NCBI GenBank assembly: GCA_902768825.1
Contig: CACXMR010000030.1
Location: 1-38,636 of the forward strand
Direction of reading: 5' to 3'
Source of the DNA: an uncultured Ruminococcus sp.
GTDB taxonomy: Bacteria > Bacillota > Clostridia > Oscillospirales > Acutalibacteraceae
Length of the DNA stretch: 38,636 bases
Shown here: in pieces, positions 25,691 to 33,730 of the stretch
Position numbering within the stretch: position 1 is the first letter of the stretch
Layout: each line of letters begins with the position of its first letter
The notes under the pieces: model-generated
The model's input: only the letters and a program-made list of their open reading frames with translations
Databases searched by the model: none
Told to the model about the DNA's origin: nothing
Program-made: the position numbers and the translations under genes

Positions 25691-27955
25691 CTACAGGATG
25701 CTGTTATCCTGGTTAAAGGTCACCTTTACCACAGTAAAGGGCGGGACCTCGGTATCAGGCGCAATATCCTGTGTTTTTGCGTAGCTGCTGCCCTCTGAGG
25801 ACAGTGAACCGCTTATGCTGATATTCAGATTCAGGTCAGCGGCAAGACGATTGACCTCCGTGAGGGTCATGTTGGAGAAATCAGGCACCTTTACCATGCT
25901 GTCCTGAGCATACTCCTCGCCCTCCTTAGGCTCCTCTGTATAAAGTATCACCGTGCCCTGCTTGGGTATGGTGGTATAGGCAGGAGGATTCTGTGCAAGG
26001 ACAGTATTGCCTGACCCGACCACCTTATATTTAAGATGAGCGTTGACTACAAAGGATGCCGCATCCTTGACGCTCTCGCCAACATAATCGCTTGTTATAG
26101 TATCAAGATTATCAAGCTCCTCAGGAGAGTAGACCTTTTCTACGCCAAGATAGGGCAGCACGTCACCGAGGATATTCCTGAAGCAAGGTCCTGCCACCGC
26201 CGAGCCGTAATAGTTGATCTCCGGGTCTGGGGTATCAAAATAGCATATCAGCGCTATCTCAGGATCATCCGCCGGAGCGAAGCCGCAGAAGGAGCCGATA
26301 TAATCATCCGTCTCGTTTCCGTTCTCGTCAACGATCTTCTGGGAGGTACCTGTCTTTGCTGCTATACGATAGCCGGCGATATAGCCGTTGGTGCCGCCGC
26401 CGCTTATTACGTTGTTCTGCAGCATCTTGCACACCTGCTTTGCCACATCCTCAGAGATAGCCTGGTGTCTCTCCTTGACCTCCGTTGTCTTTACCACGTT
26501 TCCGTTGCTGTCGGAAATGCTCTGCACCACATAGGGAGTAAGCAGCTTTCCCTTGTTGGCGATGGCAGAGCAAGCGCAAAGCATCTGAATGGGTGTGATC
26601 TTGAAGTTCTGACCGAAGGATGCAACCGCCAGGTCAGTCAGATCCATTCCGCACACGCCGTCGTGCTGGAAGAAATAGTCCTCGCTTTCGCCCGGCAGGT
26701 CGATGCCTGTTTTTTCCGAAAAACCGAATGCCACATAGTATTCATAAAACTTCTCTCTGCCCAGCATAAAGCCCATCTGCATAAATGCCGGGTTACAGGA
26801 ATTACACAAAGCCTGCTCAAGGTTCTGATCCCCGTGGCCTCCATGGAGCCAGCAGGTGATAGGTCCTGACCCCTCAAAGGGAACATAGCTTCCCGTACAT
26901 TCATATACGGTATCCTTCTTGTTAAGTCCCTCTGACAGCACCGCCGATGCCGTCACCATCTTGAATACCGAGCCGGGAACATAGGTGTCACTGACGCCCT
27001 TATTCCTCCACTGGCTTGTCTGGGCCTTGGCATAGGCTGCGTCCTGCTGATCCTCCGGCAGCTTGTCCAGCTCAGCCTTCAGGGTCTCGTTGGCTATCTT
27101 GAAGGGCTCATTCGGATTGAAGGAGCCTTCACAGGCAAAGCCCAGGATAGCGCCTGTCTTTACGTTCATCATTATTGCGCAGCCACGGTTTTTGACCTTA
27201 AACTCATCTATTGTCTCACGGACATACTTTTCCATGACGCTCTGGATATACTCATCAATGGTAAGCGTCAGGTTATAGCCGTCCACTGCATCGATCTTCT
27301 GCTCGTTGTCAAAGGGCATCTCTCCGCCCACTGCGTTACGGGCACTGATAAGCCGTCCTGTCTTGCCGGTGAGATATTCGTCATACTGATATTCGACTCC
27401 CGCAAGACCCTGGCTGTCTGAGCCTACAAATCCCAGCACGTCGGCAAGGAAATTATCATTTGTATAGTAGCGCTTATAGTTTTCTATGGTATCCACCATA
27501 CCTGACACGCCGTCTTCCCTCAGCTTCTGGCAAAAGTCCAGCACCCTGTCCTTTACATCCGTATCCACCTTGGTCTTTACCACTGAGTAGAAGTTATTTT
27601 CATGGGTCTGCTCCAGCAGCTTGTTATAATCCACCTTTAAGATCTCGGACAATCCCCTGGCGATTATCTCACGGTCCTCGTCGGTCTTGATGCTGGCAGG
27701 CTCCAGAACAATATCCCACACCGTAACGCTCTGTGCAAGGACATTGCCGTTGCGATCATAAATGCTTCCCCTTTTTGCCGGCAGCAGAGTATCCGAAAGC
27801 TGCTGATCTACCGCCCTGTGCTGCAGATCCTCCGCCTGGACGGTCTGCAGATAGAGCAAACGTCCTGATACGAGACCGAAGCCAAGCACTATTATCAGAA
27901 CCATAATCCAGATAGACCGGTTCCAGAGCTTTGCTGAAGCTCCTCTTTTCGACAT
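25691..27955 (-). CDS. Class B penicillin-binding protein with two PASTA domains (SpoVD/PbpB type)
   Basis: 754 residues. A short cytoplasmic start and a membrane anchor (about 13-36) precede the dimerisation domain (AKRGSIYDRNGNVLA). The transpeptidase domain has SVFK (Ser329), SCN (386-388) and KTGTS (from Lys534). Two PASTA domains form the last 140 residues, the final one beginning VKVPDFSNMTLTEVNRLA. It cross-links septal peptidoglycan with FtsW. Clostridial dcw clusters carry either a vegetative FtsI/PbpB or the sporulation SpoVD here, and sequence alone does not tell which. ATG at 27955 follows AAGGGGTG by 5 nt. It is 197 nt downstream of ftsL, with a hairpin between. Confidence 0.93.
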   Translation of the reverse strand: MSKRGASAKLWNRSIWIMVLIIVLGFGLVSGRLLYLQTVQAEDLQHRAVDQQLSDTLLPAKRGSIYDRNGNVLAQSVTVWDIVLEPASIKTDEDREIIARGLSEILKVDYNKLLEQTHENNFYSVVKTKVDTDVKDRVLDFCQKLREDGVSGMVDTIENYKRYYTNDNFLADVLGFVGSDSQGLAGVEYQYDEYLTGKTGRLISARNAVGGEMPFDNEQKIDAVDGYNLTLTIDEYIQSVMEKYVRETIDEFKVKNRGCAIMMNVKTGAILGFACEGSFNPNEPFKIANETLKAELDKLPEDQQDAAYAKAQTSQWRNKGVSDTYVPGSVFKMVTASAVLSEGLNKKDTVYECTGSYVPFEGSGPITCWLHGGHGDQNLEQALCNSCNPAFMQMGFMLGREKFYEYYVAFGFSEKTGIDLPGESEDYFFQHDGVCGMDLTDLAVASFGQNFKITPIQMLCACSAIANKGKLLTPYVVQSISDSNGNVVKTTEVKERHQAISEDVAKQVCKMLQNNVISGGGTNGYIAGYRIAAKTGTSQKIVDENGNETDDYIGSFCGFAPADDPEIALICYFDTPDPEINYYGSAVAGPCFRNILGDVLPYLGVEKVYSPEELDNLDTITSDYVGESVKDAASFVVNAHLKYKVVGSGNTVLAQNPPAYTTIPKQGTVILYTEEPKEGEEYAQDSMVKVPDFSNMTLTEVNRLAADLNLNISISGSLSSEGSSYAKTQDIAPDTEVPPFTVVKVTFNQDNSIL

Positions 27956-28026
27956 AAGCACACCCCTTTGGCTCTTTATTGACAAATAAAATAATATCCG
28001 TGTTAGACAAAATCGGGTGTCTGTGC

Positions 28027-28056
28027 AAAAAGAGGAGCTTAGCTCTCTCCTTTTTT
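28027..28056 (-). terminator. Terminator-like hairpin between ftsL and the PBP gene
   Basis: On the minus strand GGAGAGAGC and GCTCCTC form a stem with one bulge around TAA, flanked by A6 and T5. The U-run follows the stem in both directions. If active it would reduce expression of the PBP-to-ftsQ part relative to mraZ-rsmH-ftsL. No convincing promoter was found in the rest of 27956-28152. Confidence 0.55.
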
Positions 28057-28152
28057 ACATCCACCCTTGAAGAATCAGGACTGTTTCACAGTGTGGAGCA
28101 GCCCTCCGTATATGTTTATTTTCAGATCGTCAGCCTTATGATTACTCAGTGA

Positions 28153-28677
28153 TCAGATATGGAACGCACGTGCAAAGCGGCTCAGGAATGACTCCTTTCC
28201 GTCACCTCTTACTACCTCGCCCTTGTCTCCATCGGTAAGGGATACAAATTCCTTCTGAGCAGAGCTTGCCTTTGTCATGCCAAGCTTTGTCTCCGCATAC
28301 TGCTGGACAAACTCATCAGTAAGCTTTCTGTCGATCCTGAGCTGATACTGTGCTTCAAGGTTCTCCTGATTTGCCAGGAGCACATTTGCCTCATGGATCT
28401 GCTCATTCAGCTCGTTTATCACTACGTTGTTGCGAAGTACAACTATACCCACAGCGGCACCTATGGAAAGAATAAGACCCATCGCAAGGATCCTTGGATA
28501 ATTTCTTTCCTTCTTCTTAGGTCTGTCAAGATGATCCGTATCCAGTCTGATTATCTTGGCCTTTTCCGGCTCAGCTGCCTTAACAGCGTCATCATTCCTG
28601 TGCTCCGGCTTTCTTACCGGCTCCGGATCAAACAATGAAAGATCATAAGCAAGTCCGCTCTGTTTATTGAAAGACAT
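28153..28677 (-). CDS. ftsL: Cell division protein FtsL
   Basis: 174 residues. A charged cytoplasmic part (1-60) precedes one membrane segment (about 62-81) and a leucine/asparagine-rich coiled coil (NELNEQIHEANVLLANQENLE), the usual FtsL layout; sequence conservation in this family is low. It binds FtsB/DivIC and FtsQ and activates FtsW-PBP. Position between rsmH and the PBP gene supports the call. ATG at 28677 follows AAGGGAG by 8 nt. Confidence 0.85.
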   Translation of the reverse strand: MSFNKQSGLAYDLSLFDPEPVRKPEHRNDDAVKAAEPEKAKIIRLDTDHLDRPKKKERNYPRILAMGLILSIGAAVGIVVLRNNVVINELNEQIHEANVLLANQENLEAQYQLRIDRKLTDEFVQQYAETKLGMTKASSAQKEFVSLTDGDKGEVVRGDGKESFLSRFARAFHI

Positions 28678-28736
28678 ATATATTACTCCCTTCCGAAATA
28701 ACACACATCATATAGTGTGGAAATAGTGTGGAAATT

Positions 28737-29663
28737 TTATATCAGCTTCTCGCAGCACCTGAGCTTTGCGCTTCTGCTGCGTGGATTCTCCGCAAGCTCA
28801 CTCTCAGCGGCTTCACGGGGCTTTTTGAATACAAGTGCGGCCTTTGGCTTATTGCCGCATACGCACACCGGAAAATCCTTTGGGCAAATACATCCGGTGC
28901 ACCAGGCTGCCATCCTTTGCTTTACAAGTCTGTCCTCCAGTGAATGGAAGGTTATGACCGAAAGTCTGCCGCCTCTGCTCAGTCTCTCAAAGGCTCTGTC
29001 CAATCCCAGCGAAAGCCTGTCCAGCTCGCCGTTGACTGCGATCCTGAGGGCCTGAAAGGTCTTGCGGGCAGGGTGCTTGTCGTGCCTCTTTGCAGGGGGA
29101 TAAGCCGATTTGACTATCTCCGCAAGCTGCACTGTCGTAGTGATGGGTGCCTTTTCCCTTTCCCTTTCTATTGCTCTTGCAATATTCTTTGCAAGCTTCT
29201 CCTCGCCGTAGGCAAAGAGTATGTGAACAAGCTCCTGATATGACAGGGTGTTCACCAGATCAGCGGCAGTTGCACCGCTCTGACTCATTCGCATATCAAG
29301 CGGAGCGTCATTATGATAAGAAAACCCCCGGCCTGCACTGTCAAGCTGGTGGGATGACACTCCTATATCAAGCAAAACACCGTCAAGCTCCTGAACCCCG
29401 ACCTCCGAAAGGATGGACGGCATCTCCGAGAAGTTGGACTGAACTATCCTTACATTATCTCGCCCTGCAAAGCGTTCTCTGAGGACCTCTATGGCGTCCG
29501 GGTCCTGATCCACACAGATCAGCATTCCCCCATCCAGCCTTTTGAGTATCTCTGCGGAATGTCCTCCACCGCCTGCCGTGCCGTCAAGATATACACCGTC
29601 CGGACGGATATTCAGTGATGCAATGGTTTCCTCAAGCAAAACAGGTCTGTGTGAAAACTCCAT
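28737..29663 (-). CDS. rsmH: 16S rRNA (cytosine-1402-N4)-methyltransferase
   Basis: 308 residues, MraW/RsmH family. The N-terminus is FSHRPVLLEETIASLN, the SAM-binding motif is YLDGTAGGGGHSAEIL, and the helical insertion has GRGFSYHNDAPLDMRM; further on, RTFQALRIAVNGEL-like sequence (KTFQALRIAVNGEL) and SFHSLEDRLVK complete the signature. It methylates C1402 in the 30S decoding centre. It lies 11 nt after mraZ, in the usual order. Confidence 0.97.
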   Translation of the reverse strand: MEFSHRPVLLEETIASLNIRPDGVYLDGTAGGGGHSAEILKRLDGGMLICVDQDPDAIEVLRERFAGRDNVRIVQSNFSEMPSILSEVGVQELDGVLLDIGVSSHQLDSAGRGFSYHNDAPLDMRMSQSGATAADLVNTLSYQELVHILFAYGEEKLAKNIARAIEREREKAPITTTVQLAEIVKSAYPPAKRHDKHPARKTFQALRIAVNGELDRLSLGLDRAFERLSRGGRLSVITFHSLEDRLVKQRMAAWCTGCICPKDFPVCVCGNKPKAALVFKKPREAAESELAENPRSRSAKLRCCEKLI

Positions 29664-29674
29664 AGCGCACCGTC

Positions 29675-30094
29675 CTAAATATCGTACATACTCATGATCT
29701 CAAGCACTTGACTTTCCGAGATATCACTATTATACTTATTCCAGCGGTCAAGATCCCATATCTCGACTCTTGTTCCGGTACCGATTATCATAACGTCCTT
29801 ATCAAGATGCGCATAATCCCTGAGAAGCTGAGGAATGAGCACTCTGCCCTGCTTATCAGGCTCCAGCTCTGCTGCGCTTGAAAAGAAAAACCTTCTCAGA
29901 TCCTTAGCCTGGCCGGATGGCAATGAGCATATCTTTTTTCCCAGCTCGTCCCAGCCTTCTGCCGACAGGACCATTATACATTCATCTGTACCCTTAGTGG
30001 CATAGAAAACTTCACCAAGCACCTCACGGTACTTGGCCGGCATGATGACACGTCCCTTTGTGTCGATATTATGCTGATATGATCCCATCAACAT
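29675..30094 (-). CDS. mraZ: Transcriptional regulator MraZ
   Basis: 139 residues from ATG 30094 (MLMGSYQHNIDTKGRV), the start used by the family. Two AbrB-like half domains show DTKGRVIMPAKYREVL and DKQGRVLIPQLLRDYA. MraZ rings bind direct repeats upstream of their own gene and repress the dcw operon. An alternative ATG at 30124 has a better ribosome binding site (GGAG, 4 nt upstream) and would add ten residues; the site before 30094 is weak (GGTAA), so the true start is not settled. Confidence 0.94.
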   Translation of the reverse strand: MLMGSYQHNIDTKGRVIMPAKYREVLGEVFYATKGTDECIMVLSAEGWDELGKKICSLPSGQAKDLRRFFFSSAAELEPDKQGRVLIPQLLRDYAHLDKDVMIIGTGTRVEIWDLDRWNKYNSDISESQVLEIMSMYDI

Positions 30095-30130
30095 ATTCGT
30101 TACCGTTTTGGGAAGTCGGTGCATTTTTCT

Positions 30131-30170
30131 CCATTCAGCACCACTTCCAACCACCTTTCACCACTTCATG
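30131..30170 (-). promoter_or_regulatory. MraZ boxes: four 10-nt direct repeats
   Basis: On the plus strand four consecutive 10-nt blocks all begin CCA: CCATTCAGCA, CCACTTCCAA, CCACCTTTCA, CCACTTCATG. On the minus strand they read as AAGTGG, AGGTGG, AAGTGG, GAATGG with an exact 10-nt period, like the TGG-containing repeats bound by MraZ in other bacteria. They lie just downstream of the predicted start site of mraZ (about 30170). Confidence 0.8.
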
Positions 30171-30176
30171 TAAACC

Positions 30177-30205
30177 ATTATATGATATTCTTTTAAAAAA
30201 TTCAA
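30177..30205 (-). promoter_or_regulatory. Promoter of the dcw cluster (mraZ)
   Basis: Minus strand: TTGAAT (30200-30205, 4 of 6), a 17-nt spacer, TATAAT (30177-30182, 6 of 6). The transcript starts near 30170 and runs directly into the MraZ boxes. Confidence 0.8.
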
Positions 30206-30266
30206 GTTATATATGAGAAATAATCCGGGATTTTATGAATTTTTAAGAGAATTTTATTCACTTGTT

Positions 30267-30303
30267 ACTGTCGTTCGATAAATCAAAACTATTGTTCGAC
30301 AGT
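30267..30303. promoter_or_regulatory. Inverted repeat between divergent mraZ and spoVAE
   Basis: ACTGTCG (30267-30273) and CGACAGT (30297-30303) are inverted copies 23 nt apart, and two direct GTTCGA copies lie within. It stands between the mraZ and spoVAE promoters and could be an operator. The remainder of 30183-30456 is AT-rich with no gene. Confidence 0.35.
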
Positions 30304-30315
30304 TATTCTCCGGTC

Positions 30316-30342
30316 TTGACGATAATATACTTTTGGTATAAT
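30316..30342 (+). promoter_or_regulatory. Candidate promoter of the spoVAE-like gene
   Basis: TTGACG (30316-30321, 5 of 6), a short 15-nt spacer, TATAAT (30337-30342) with an extended -10 TGG directly before it. The start would be near 30350, about 105 nt before the gene. No clear sigma-G element (expected for spoVA genes) was found by eye. Confidence 0.5.
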
Positions 30343-30456
30343 AGTATGCAGTTATTGTACTTTTTGTATTGCCGTCCTGATAACAAAAAAAGCTCCCTTT
30401 GACAAGTATTATCCGTCCGCCGACGGAAATGCTAATCAAAAGGAGTGATTTCTCTT

Positions 30457-30828
30457 ATGCAATATTTATATTCATTTATAGTGGGCGGTCTGCTGTGCGC
30501 CATCGCCCAGATACTCATCGACAAAACCAAGCTCACACCGGCAAGAATACTTACCGGCTATGTTTGTGCCGGTGTACTGCTGACTGCCCTTGGGCTGTAC
30601 GGTCCCCTTGTGGATTTTGCAGGCTCCGGCGCCGCCGTCCCCCTCACCGGCTTCGGCTATGCTCTTGCCAAGGGCGTTGAAGAATCGGTCGCCGAAAGCG
30701 GCTGGTTAGGTGCCTTCAGCGGCGGTCTGAAAGCCTGTTCTGCAGGAATAGCCGCCGCCATATTCTTTGGTGTGATCTTCTCTCTCCTTCGCATGGTGGT
30801 GGGCAGTCTCCGCAAAAGGAAACCCTGA
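30457..30828 (+). CDS. spoVAE: Stage V sporulation protein AE (SpoVAE)
   Basis: 123 residues, hydrophobic, with about four membrane segments. The family signature is clear: FIVGGLLCAIAQILIDKTKL, TPARILTGYVCAGVLLTALG, VPLTGFGYALAKGV, and GIAAAIFFGVIFSLL. SpoVA proteins form the channel that moves dipicolinic acid into and out of the spore core. Here the gene stands alone, without spoVAC or spoVAD, divergent from the dcw cluster. ATG at 30457 has AAGGAG upstream at loose spacing (about 11 nt); GTG 30445 is less likely. Confidence 0.88.
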   Translation: MQYLYSFIVGGLLCAIAQILIDKTKLTPARILTGYVCAGVLLTALGLYGPLVDFAGSGAAVPLTGFGYALAKGVEESVAESGWLGAFSGGLKACSAGIAAAIFFGVIFSLLRMVVGSLRKRKP

Positions 30829-30837
30829 CCCGCACCC

Positions 30838-31003
30838 GTGTTCTCGGCTGATAATTGTTCCCAAAACGACAACAGAAAAGTTTCGCCAGCCTGACCAAAG
30901 GCTCTGCCTTTGGAATCCGGTCAGTGGGACTTTTGCGAAAAAGTCCCCCCGACACCCCCGAAAACGTTGTCATCGCTTTTCGGAACAACTACCAGCCGCT
31001 GAA
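30838..31003. repeat. Dispersed repeat, copy B: full element with terminal inverted repeats
   Basis: About 165 bp between two convergent genes. The left end (CGGCTGATAATTGTTCCC, then AAAACGACAACAGAAAAG) has an imperfect inverted copy at the right end, which on the minus strand reads CGGCTGGTAGTTGTTCC, AAAAGCGATGACAAC. Inside are two perfect hairpins: CCAAAGGC/GCCTTTGG (30895-30913) and GGGACTTTT/AAAAGTCCC (30926-30947). There is no open frame. This is a MITE-like layout. Copy A (12142-12235) shares one end and the first hairpin; copy C (35048-35092) shares one end. Confidence 0.8.
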
Positions 31004-31025
31004 ACTTCTGTGTTGGCGCTTCCTG

Positions 31026-32198
31026 TCAGATCCTTGCGCTGCCACTCTTTCTTGCAGCCTCGATGACTGCGTCGGATACCGTCTTGCCTATCCTCTTGTC
31101 AAACGCATAGGGGATTATGTAATCCTCGTTCAGCTCTTCGTCGCTGACAAGTGATGCAATGGCGTATGATGCGGCTATCTTCATCTCTTCGTTTATCTCC
31201 TTTGCACGGCAGTCAAGCGCACCACGGAATATACCCGGGAAACAAAGCACATTGTTTATCTGGTTCGGGAAATCGGAACGTCCTGTGCCGATGATGCGGG
31301 CACCTGCCTTCTTTGCGAGGTCAGGCATGATCTCAGGAGTCGGATTTGACATTGCCAAAACAATGGCGTCCTTGTTCATAGAAGCCACCATCTCTTCGCT
31401 CACTATGCCCGGAGCGGATACACCGATAAATACGTCTGTACCCTTCATGGCATCGGCAAGCTTGCCCGTAAGGTGCTCCCTGTTGGTTATCTTTGACATG
31501 GCAGCCTTCTCGCTGTTGAGCCTTTCGTCACCCTCGCAGATAATGCCCACACTGTCGCACAATACAAGATTCTTCACCCCAAGATTCATTATGTGCTTTG
31601 CTATGGCTATGCCTGCAGAACCTGCACCGTTGATGACTACCTTAATGTCTCCGATATCCTTCTTGACTATCCTGAGAGCGTTGATAAGTGCCGCTGCCAC
31701 CACTACGGCAGTACCGTGCTGGTCATCGTGAAATACTGGTATGTCGCAAATCTCCTTCAGCCTGCGCTCTATCTCAAAGCAGCGGGGAGCGGCGATATCC
31801 TCCAGATTGATTCCGCCGAAGCTGCCGGAAATAAGATAGACAGTCCTGACGATCTCATCCACGTCCTTTGAACGTATGCAGATAGGAAAAGCATCCACAT
31901 CGCCAAATTCCTTAAAGAGGGCGCACTTTCCCTCCATTACGGGCATACCGGCCTCAGGGCCTATGTCTCCGAGACCCAGCACTGCGGTTCCGTCTGTCAC
32001 CACAGCCACAAGGTTGCTTCTTCTGGTAAGCTTGAAGGACTTGTCATAGTCCCTGTTGATCTCCATGCACGGCTCCGCAACTCCGGGGGTATATGCCAGA
32101 GAAAGCTCCTCAGAGTTAGTAATGGGCGCTCTCGAAATAACCTCGATCTTGCCCTGCCATTCGTAATGCTTTTTCAGCGATTCCTGTCTGATATCCAT
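31026..32198 (-). CDS. NAD(P)-dependent malic enzyme
   Basis: 390 residues, the short bacterial form. It decarboxylates malate to pyruvate and CO2 while reducing NAD(P). Seen: [12 protein letters not shown] (catalytic Tyr), the lysine-bearing [13 protein letters not shown], the metal site [13 protein letters not shown], and the nucleotide-binding [17 protein letters not shown]; near the end, [12 protein letters not shown]. The start has AAAGGAAA about 7 nt upstream. It is convergent with spoVAE across repeat copy B. The 129 nt upstream (32199-32327) show no clear promoter. Confidence 0.95.
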   Translation of the reverse strand: MDIRQESLKKHYEWQGKIEVISRAPITNSEELSLAYTPGVAEPCMEINRDYDKSFKLTRRSNLVAVVTDGTAVLGLGDIGPEAGMPVMEGKCALFKEFGDVDAFPICIRSKDVDEIVRTVYLISGSFGGINLEDIAAPRCFEIERRLKEICDIPVFHDDQHGTAVVVAAALINALRIVKKDIGDIKVVINGAGSAGIAIAKHIMNLGVKNLVLCDSVGIICEGDERLNSEKAAMSKITNREHLTGKLADAMKGTDVFIGVSAPGIVSEEMVASMNKDAIVLAMSNPTPEIMPDLAKKAGARIIGTGRSDFPNQINNVLCFPGIFRGALDCRAKEINEEMKIAASYAIASLVSDEELNEDYIIPYAFDKRIGKTVSDAVIEAARKSGSARI

Positions 32199-32327
32199 TT
32201 TCGGTTTTCCTTTCTTTCTTGAATTGTATAGAAACGTCCCTTGCCAGAGCTCAGGACGGTCCCTGTCTTTATCAACACTGCTTTATGCCTCCTAAAGTAG
32301 GAAGCCCAGGCTATGCGCTTGCCGTAA

Positions 32328-32951
32328 TCACTCATCGCTGCCGATGATAAGTTCCCTGGCATAGGGCAGGCCTTTTATAAAATCACAGAAAACGTGCCAT
32401 TCATCAAGCTTGTGGTTTTTGCGGGCATGATAAATGTTTATCAGGTTTTCATAGTTCATGGTGCAGGTGCGCATCTGGTCATAGCTTGAGGGCAAAAGCT
32501 GTATTATGTCATACCAATACTGCTTGTCCTTAGTCTCAAGGAACTTCTGTCTGAGTACCTCAAGCCGTTCTATGATATATTTCATCACCGCCAGAGTCTC
32601 TTCGTCCATCCTGTCGCAGCTGAACTGGGAAAGCTCAAAGGGTGCCGAGGTGATCTTGTGCATGGTGCTGGTAGAGTTTGCCACAGTGCCCACCTTATAG
32701 GTATCAAACTCCTTCCACCAGTACATGGGAGCGGTTATATCCACTGTCACAAAAACCTGACGAAGATATTTTCTATGGTCGGTGCCTGCATTTCTCAGAC
32801 GCACCGCCAGAGACAGATCGTTTTCACCCAGCACAAAGCTTCCCTCGTCATCGTAATAGCTGTCCGACTTTGCCCAGCTGTTCATAGGATTGCGGGCGCC
32901 TCTTATAGCGTTATGCAGGTTCATCACCTCATAATTCTTTACCGACAACAT
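32328..32951 (-). CDS. ThyX-like protein of unknown function
   Basis: 207 residues, no signal peptide. The segment LRQVFVTVDITAPMYWWKEF followed by DTYKVGTVANSTSTMHKI resembles the core of flavin-dependent thymidylate synthase (ThyX), where a strand leads into the R-H-R-x-S motif. Here that motif is replaced by a Thr/Ser/Asn-rich EFDTYKVGTVANSTS, so thymidylate synthesis cannot be assumed. A second recognisable stretch, LLPSSYDQMRTCTMNYENL, would correspond to the C-terminal helices. ATG at 32951 follows GGTGAG by 3 nt. It is the last gene after tatD and the SDR gene, with 13 nt between. The family resemblance is from memory. Confidence 0.5.
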   Translation of the reverse strand: MLSVKNYEVMNLHNAIRGARNPMNSWAKSDSYYDDEGSFVLGENDLSLAVRLRNAGTDHRKYLRQVFVTVDITAPMYWWKEFDTYKVGTVANSTSTMHKITSAPFELSQFSCDRMDEETLAVMKYIIERLEVLRQKFLETKDKQYWYDIIQLLPSSYDQMRTCTMNYENLINIYHARKNHKLDEWHVFCDFIKGLPYARELIIGSDE

Positions 32952-32964
32952 AATCTCACCAACC

Positions 32965-33714
32965 TTACTGTTTATTCTTCTGAAACCTGTAGCACAGCCT
33001 TGTGACAAGGCCTTCCGGTGCCAGCCGCTTTGAGAGCTTCAGAAGCTTTATCTTAGCCGAGGGCACAATATACCTTTTGCCCCTGAGCACCCCATCAATG
33101 CCCTGCACTGCCGCCAAACGGCTTGAAATGGGCTTTGATGAAAACCTCACCCCTGCCACACTGTTAAACTCCGTATCCACAGGTCCGGGACACAGAGCGC
33201 TGACCCTGACATTGCTGTGTCGCTGTTTGAGTTCCTCTCTTACAGCCGCCGTAAGGCTGACCACATAATTCTTGGTGGCATAGTAAGTCGCCATATACGG
33301 GCCTGCAAAAAATCCGGCTATTGACGCCACATTCAGAATGTAGCCGCTGTTTTTCCTGATGAAGTCCCTGAGAAAAAGCTTTGTAAGCACATGGACTGCC
33401 ACCACATTTGTATTTATCATTTCAAGCTCCATATCAAGCCCTGTCTCGTCAAAGAAACCGCAGCCCCCAAAGCCGGCACAGTTTACCAGCATATCAATAT
33501 TCTGAGGCTGCATGACCTCATAGAGCTTTTTGCACTCCTCTATGTGGGACAGATCGCACCTGACGCATTTTGCCCGCTTTCCCAGCTCGCTTCTCAGCTC
33601 CTGCAGTCTGTCGGCACGGCGAGCCACAAGGATAACATCCCATCCTCTTGCCACCAGTTCCCTTGCGATATCCCTTCCTATGCCGGAGCTTGCCCCGGTA
33701 ACAAGTGCCAGCAT
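32965..33714 (-). CDS. Short-chain dehydrogenase/reductase
   Basis: 249 residues, classical SDR. The NAD(P) loop is VTGASSGIGRDIA (5-17); RR at the end of strand two suggests NADPH. NCAGFGG, the catalytic Ser in NVASIAG, and YYATK follow in order, then CPGPVDTEF. The C-terminal tail is basic. The substrate is unknown. ATG at 33714 follows GGAGG by 7 nt. It is between tatD and the ThyX-like gene, with 16 and 13 nt spacing, so these form one operon. Confidence 0.92.
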   Translation of the reverse strand: MLALVTGASSGIGRDIARELVARGWDVILVARRADRLQELRSELGKRAKCVRCDLSHIEECKKLYEVMQPQNIDMLVNCAGFGGCGFFDETGLDMELEMINTNVVAVHVLTKLFLRDFIRKNSGYILNVASIAGFFAGPYMATYYATKNYVVSLTAAVREELKQRHSNVRVSALCPGPVDTEFNSVAGVRFSSKPISSRLAAVQGIDGVLRGKRYIVPSAKIKLLKLSKRLAPEGLVTRLCYRFQKNKQ

Positions 33715-33730
33715 CACTACCCCTCCTGCT

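Noticed and set aside
26036-26869. 277-codon open frame on the plus strand within the PBP gene
   Set aside because: It is antisense to the transpeptidase domain with all active-site motifs intact on the minus strand.
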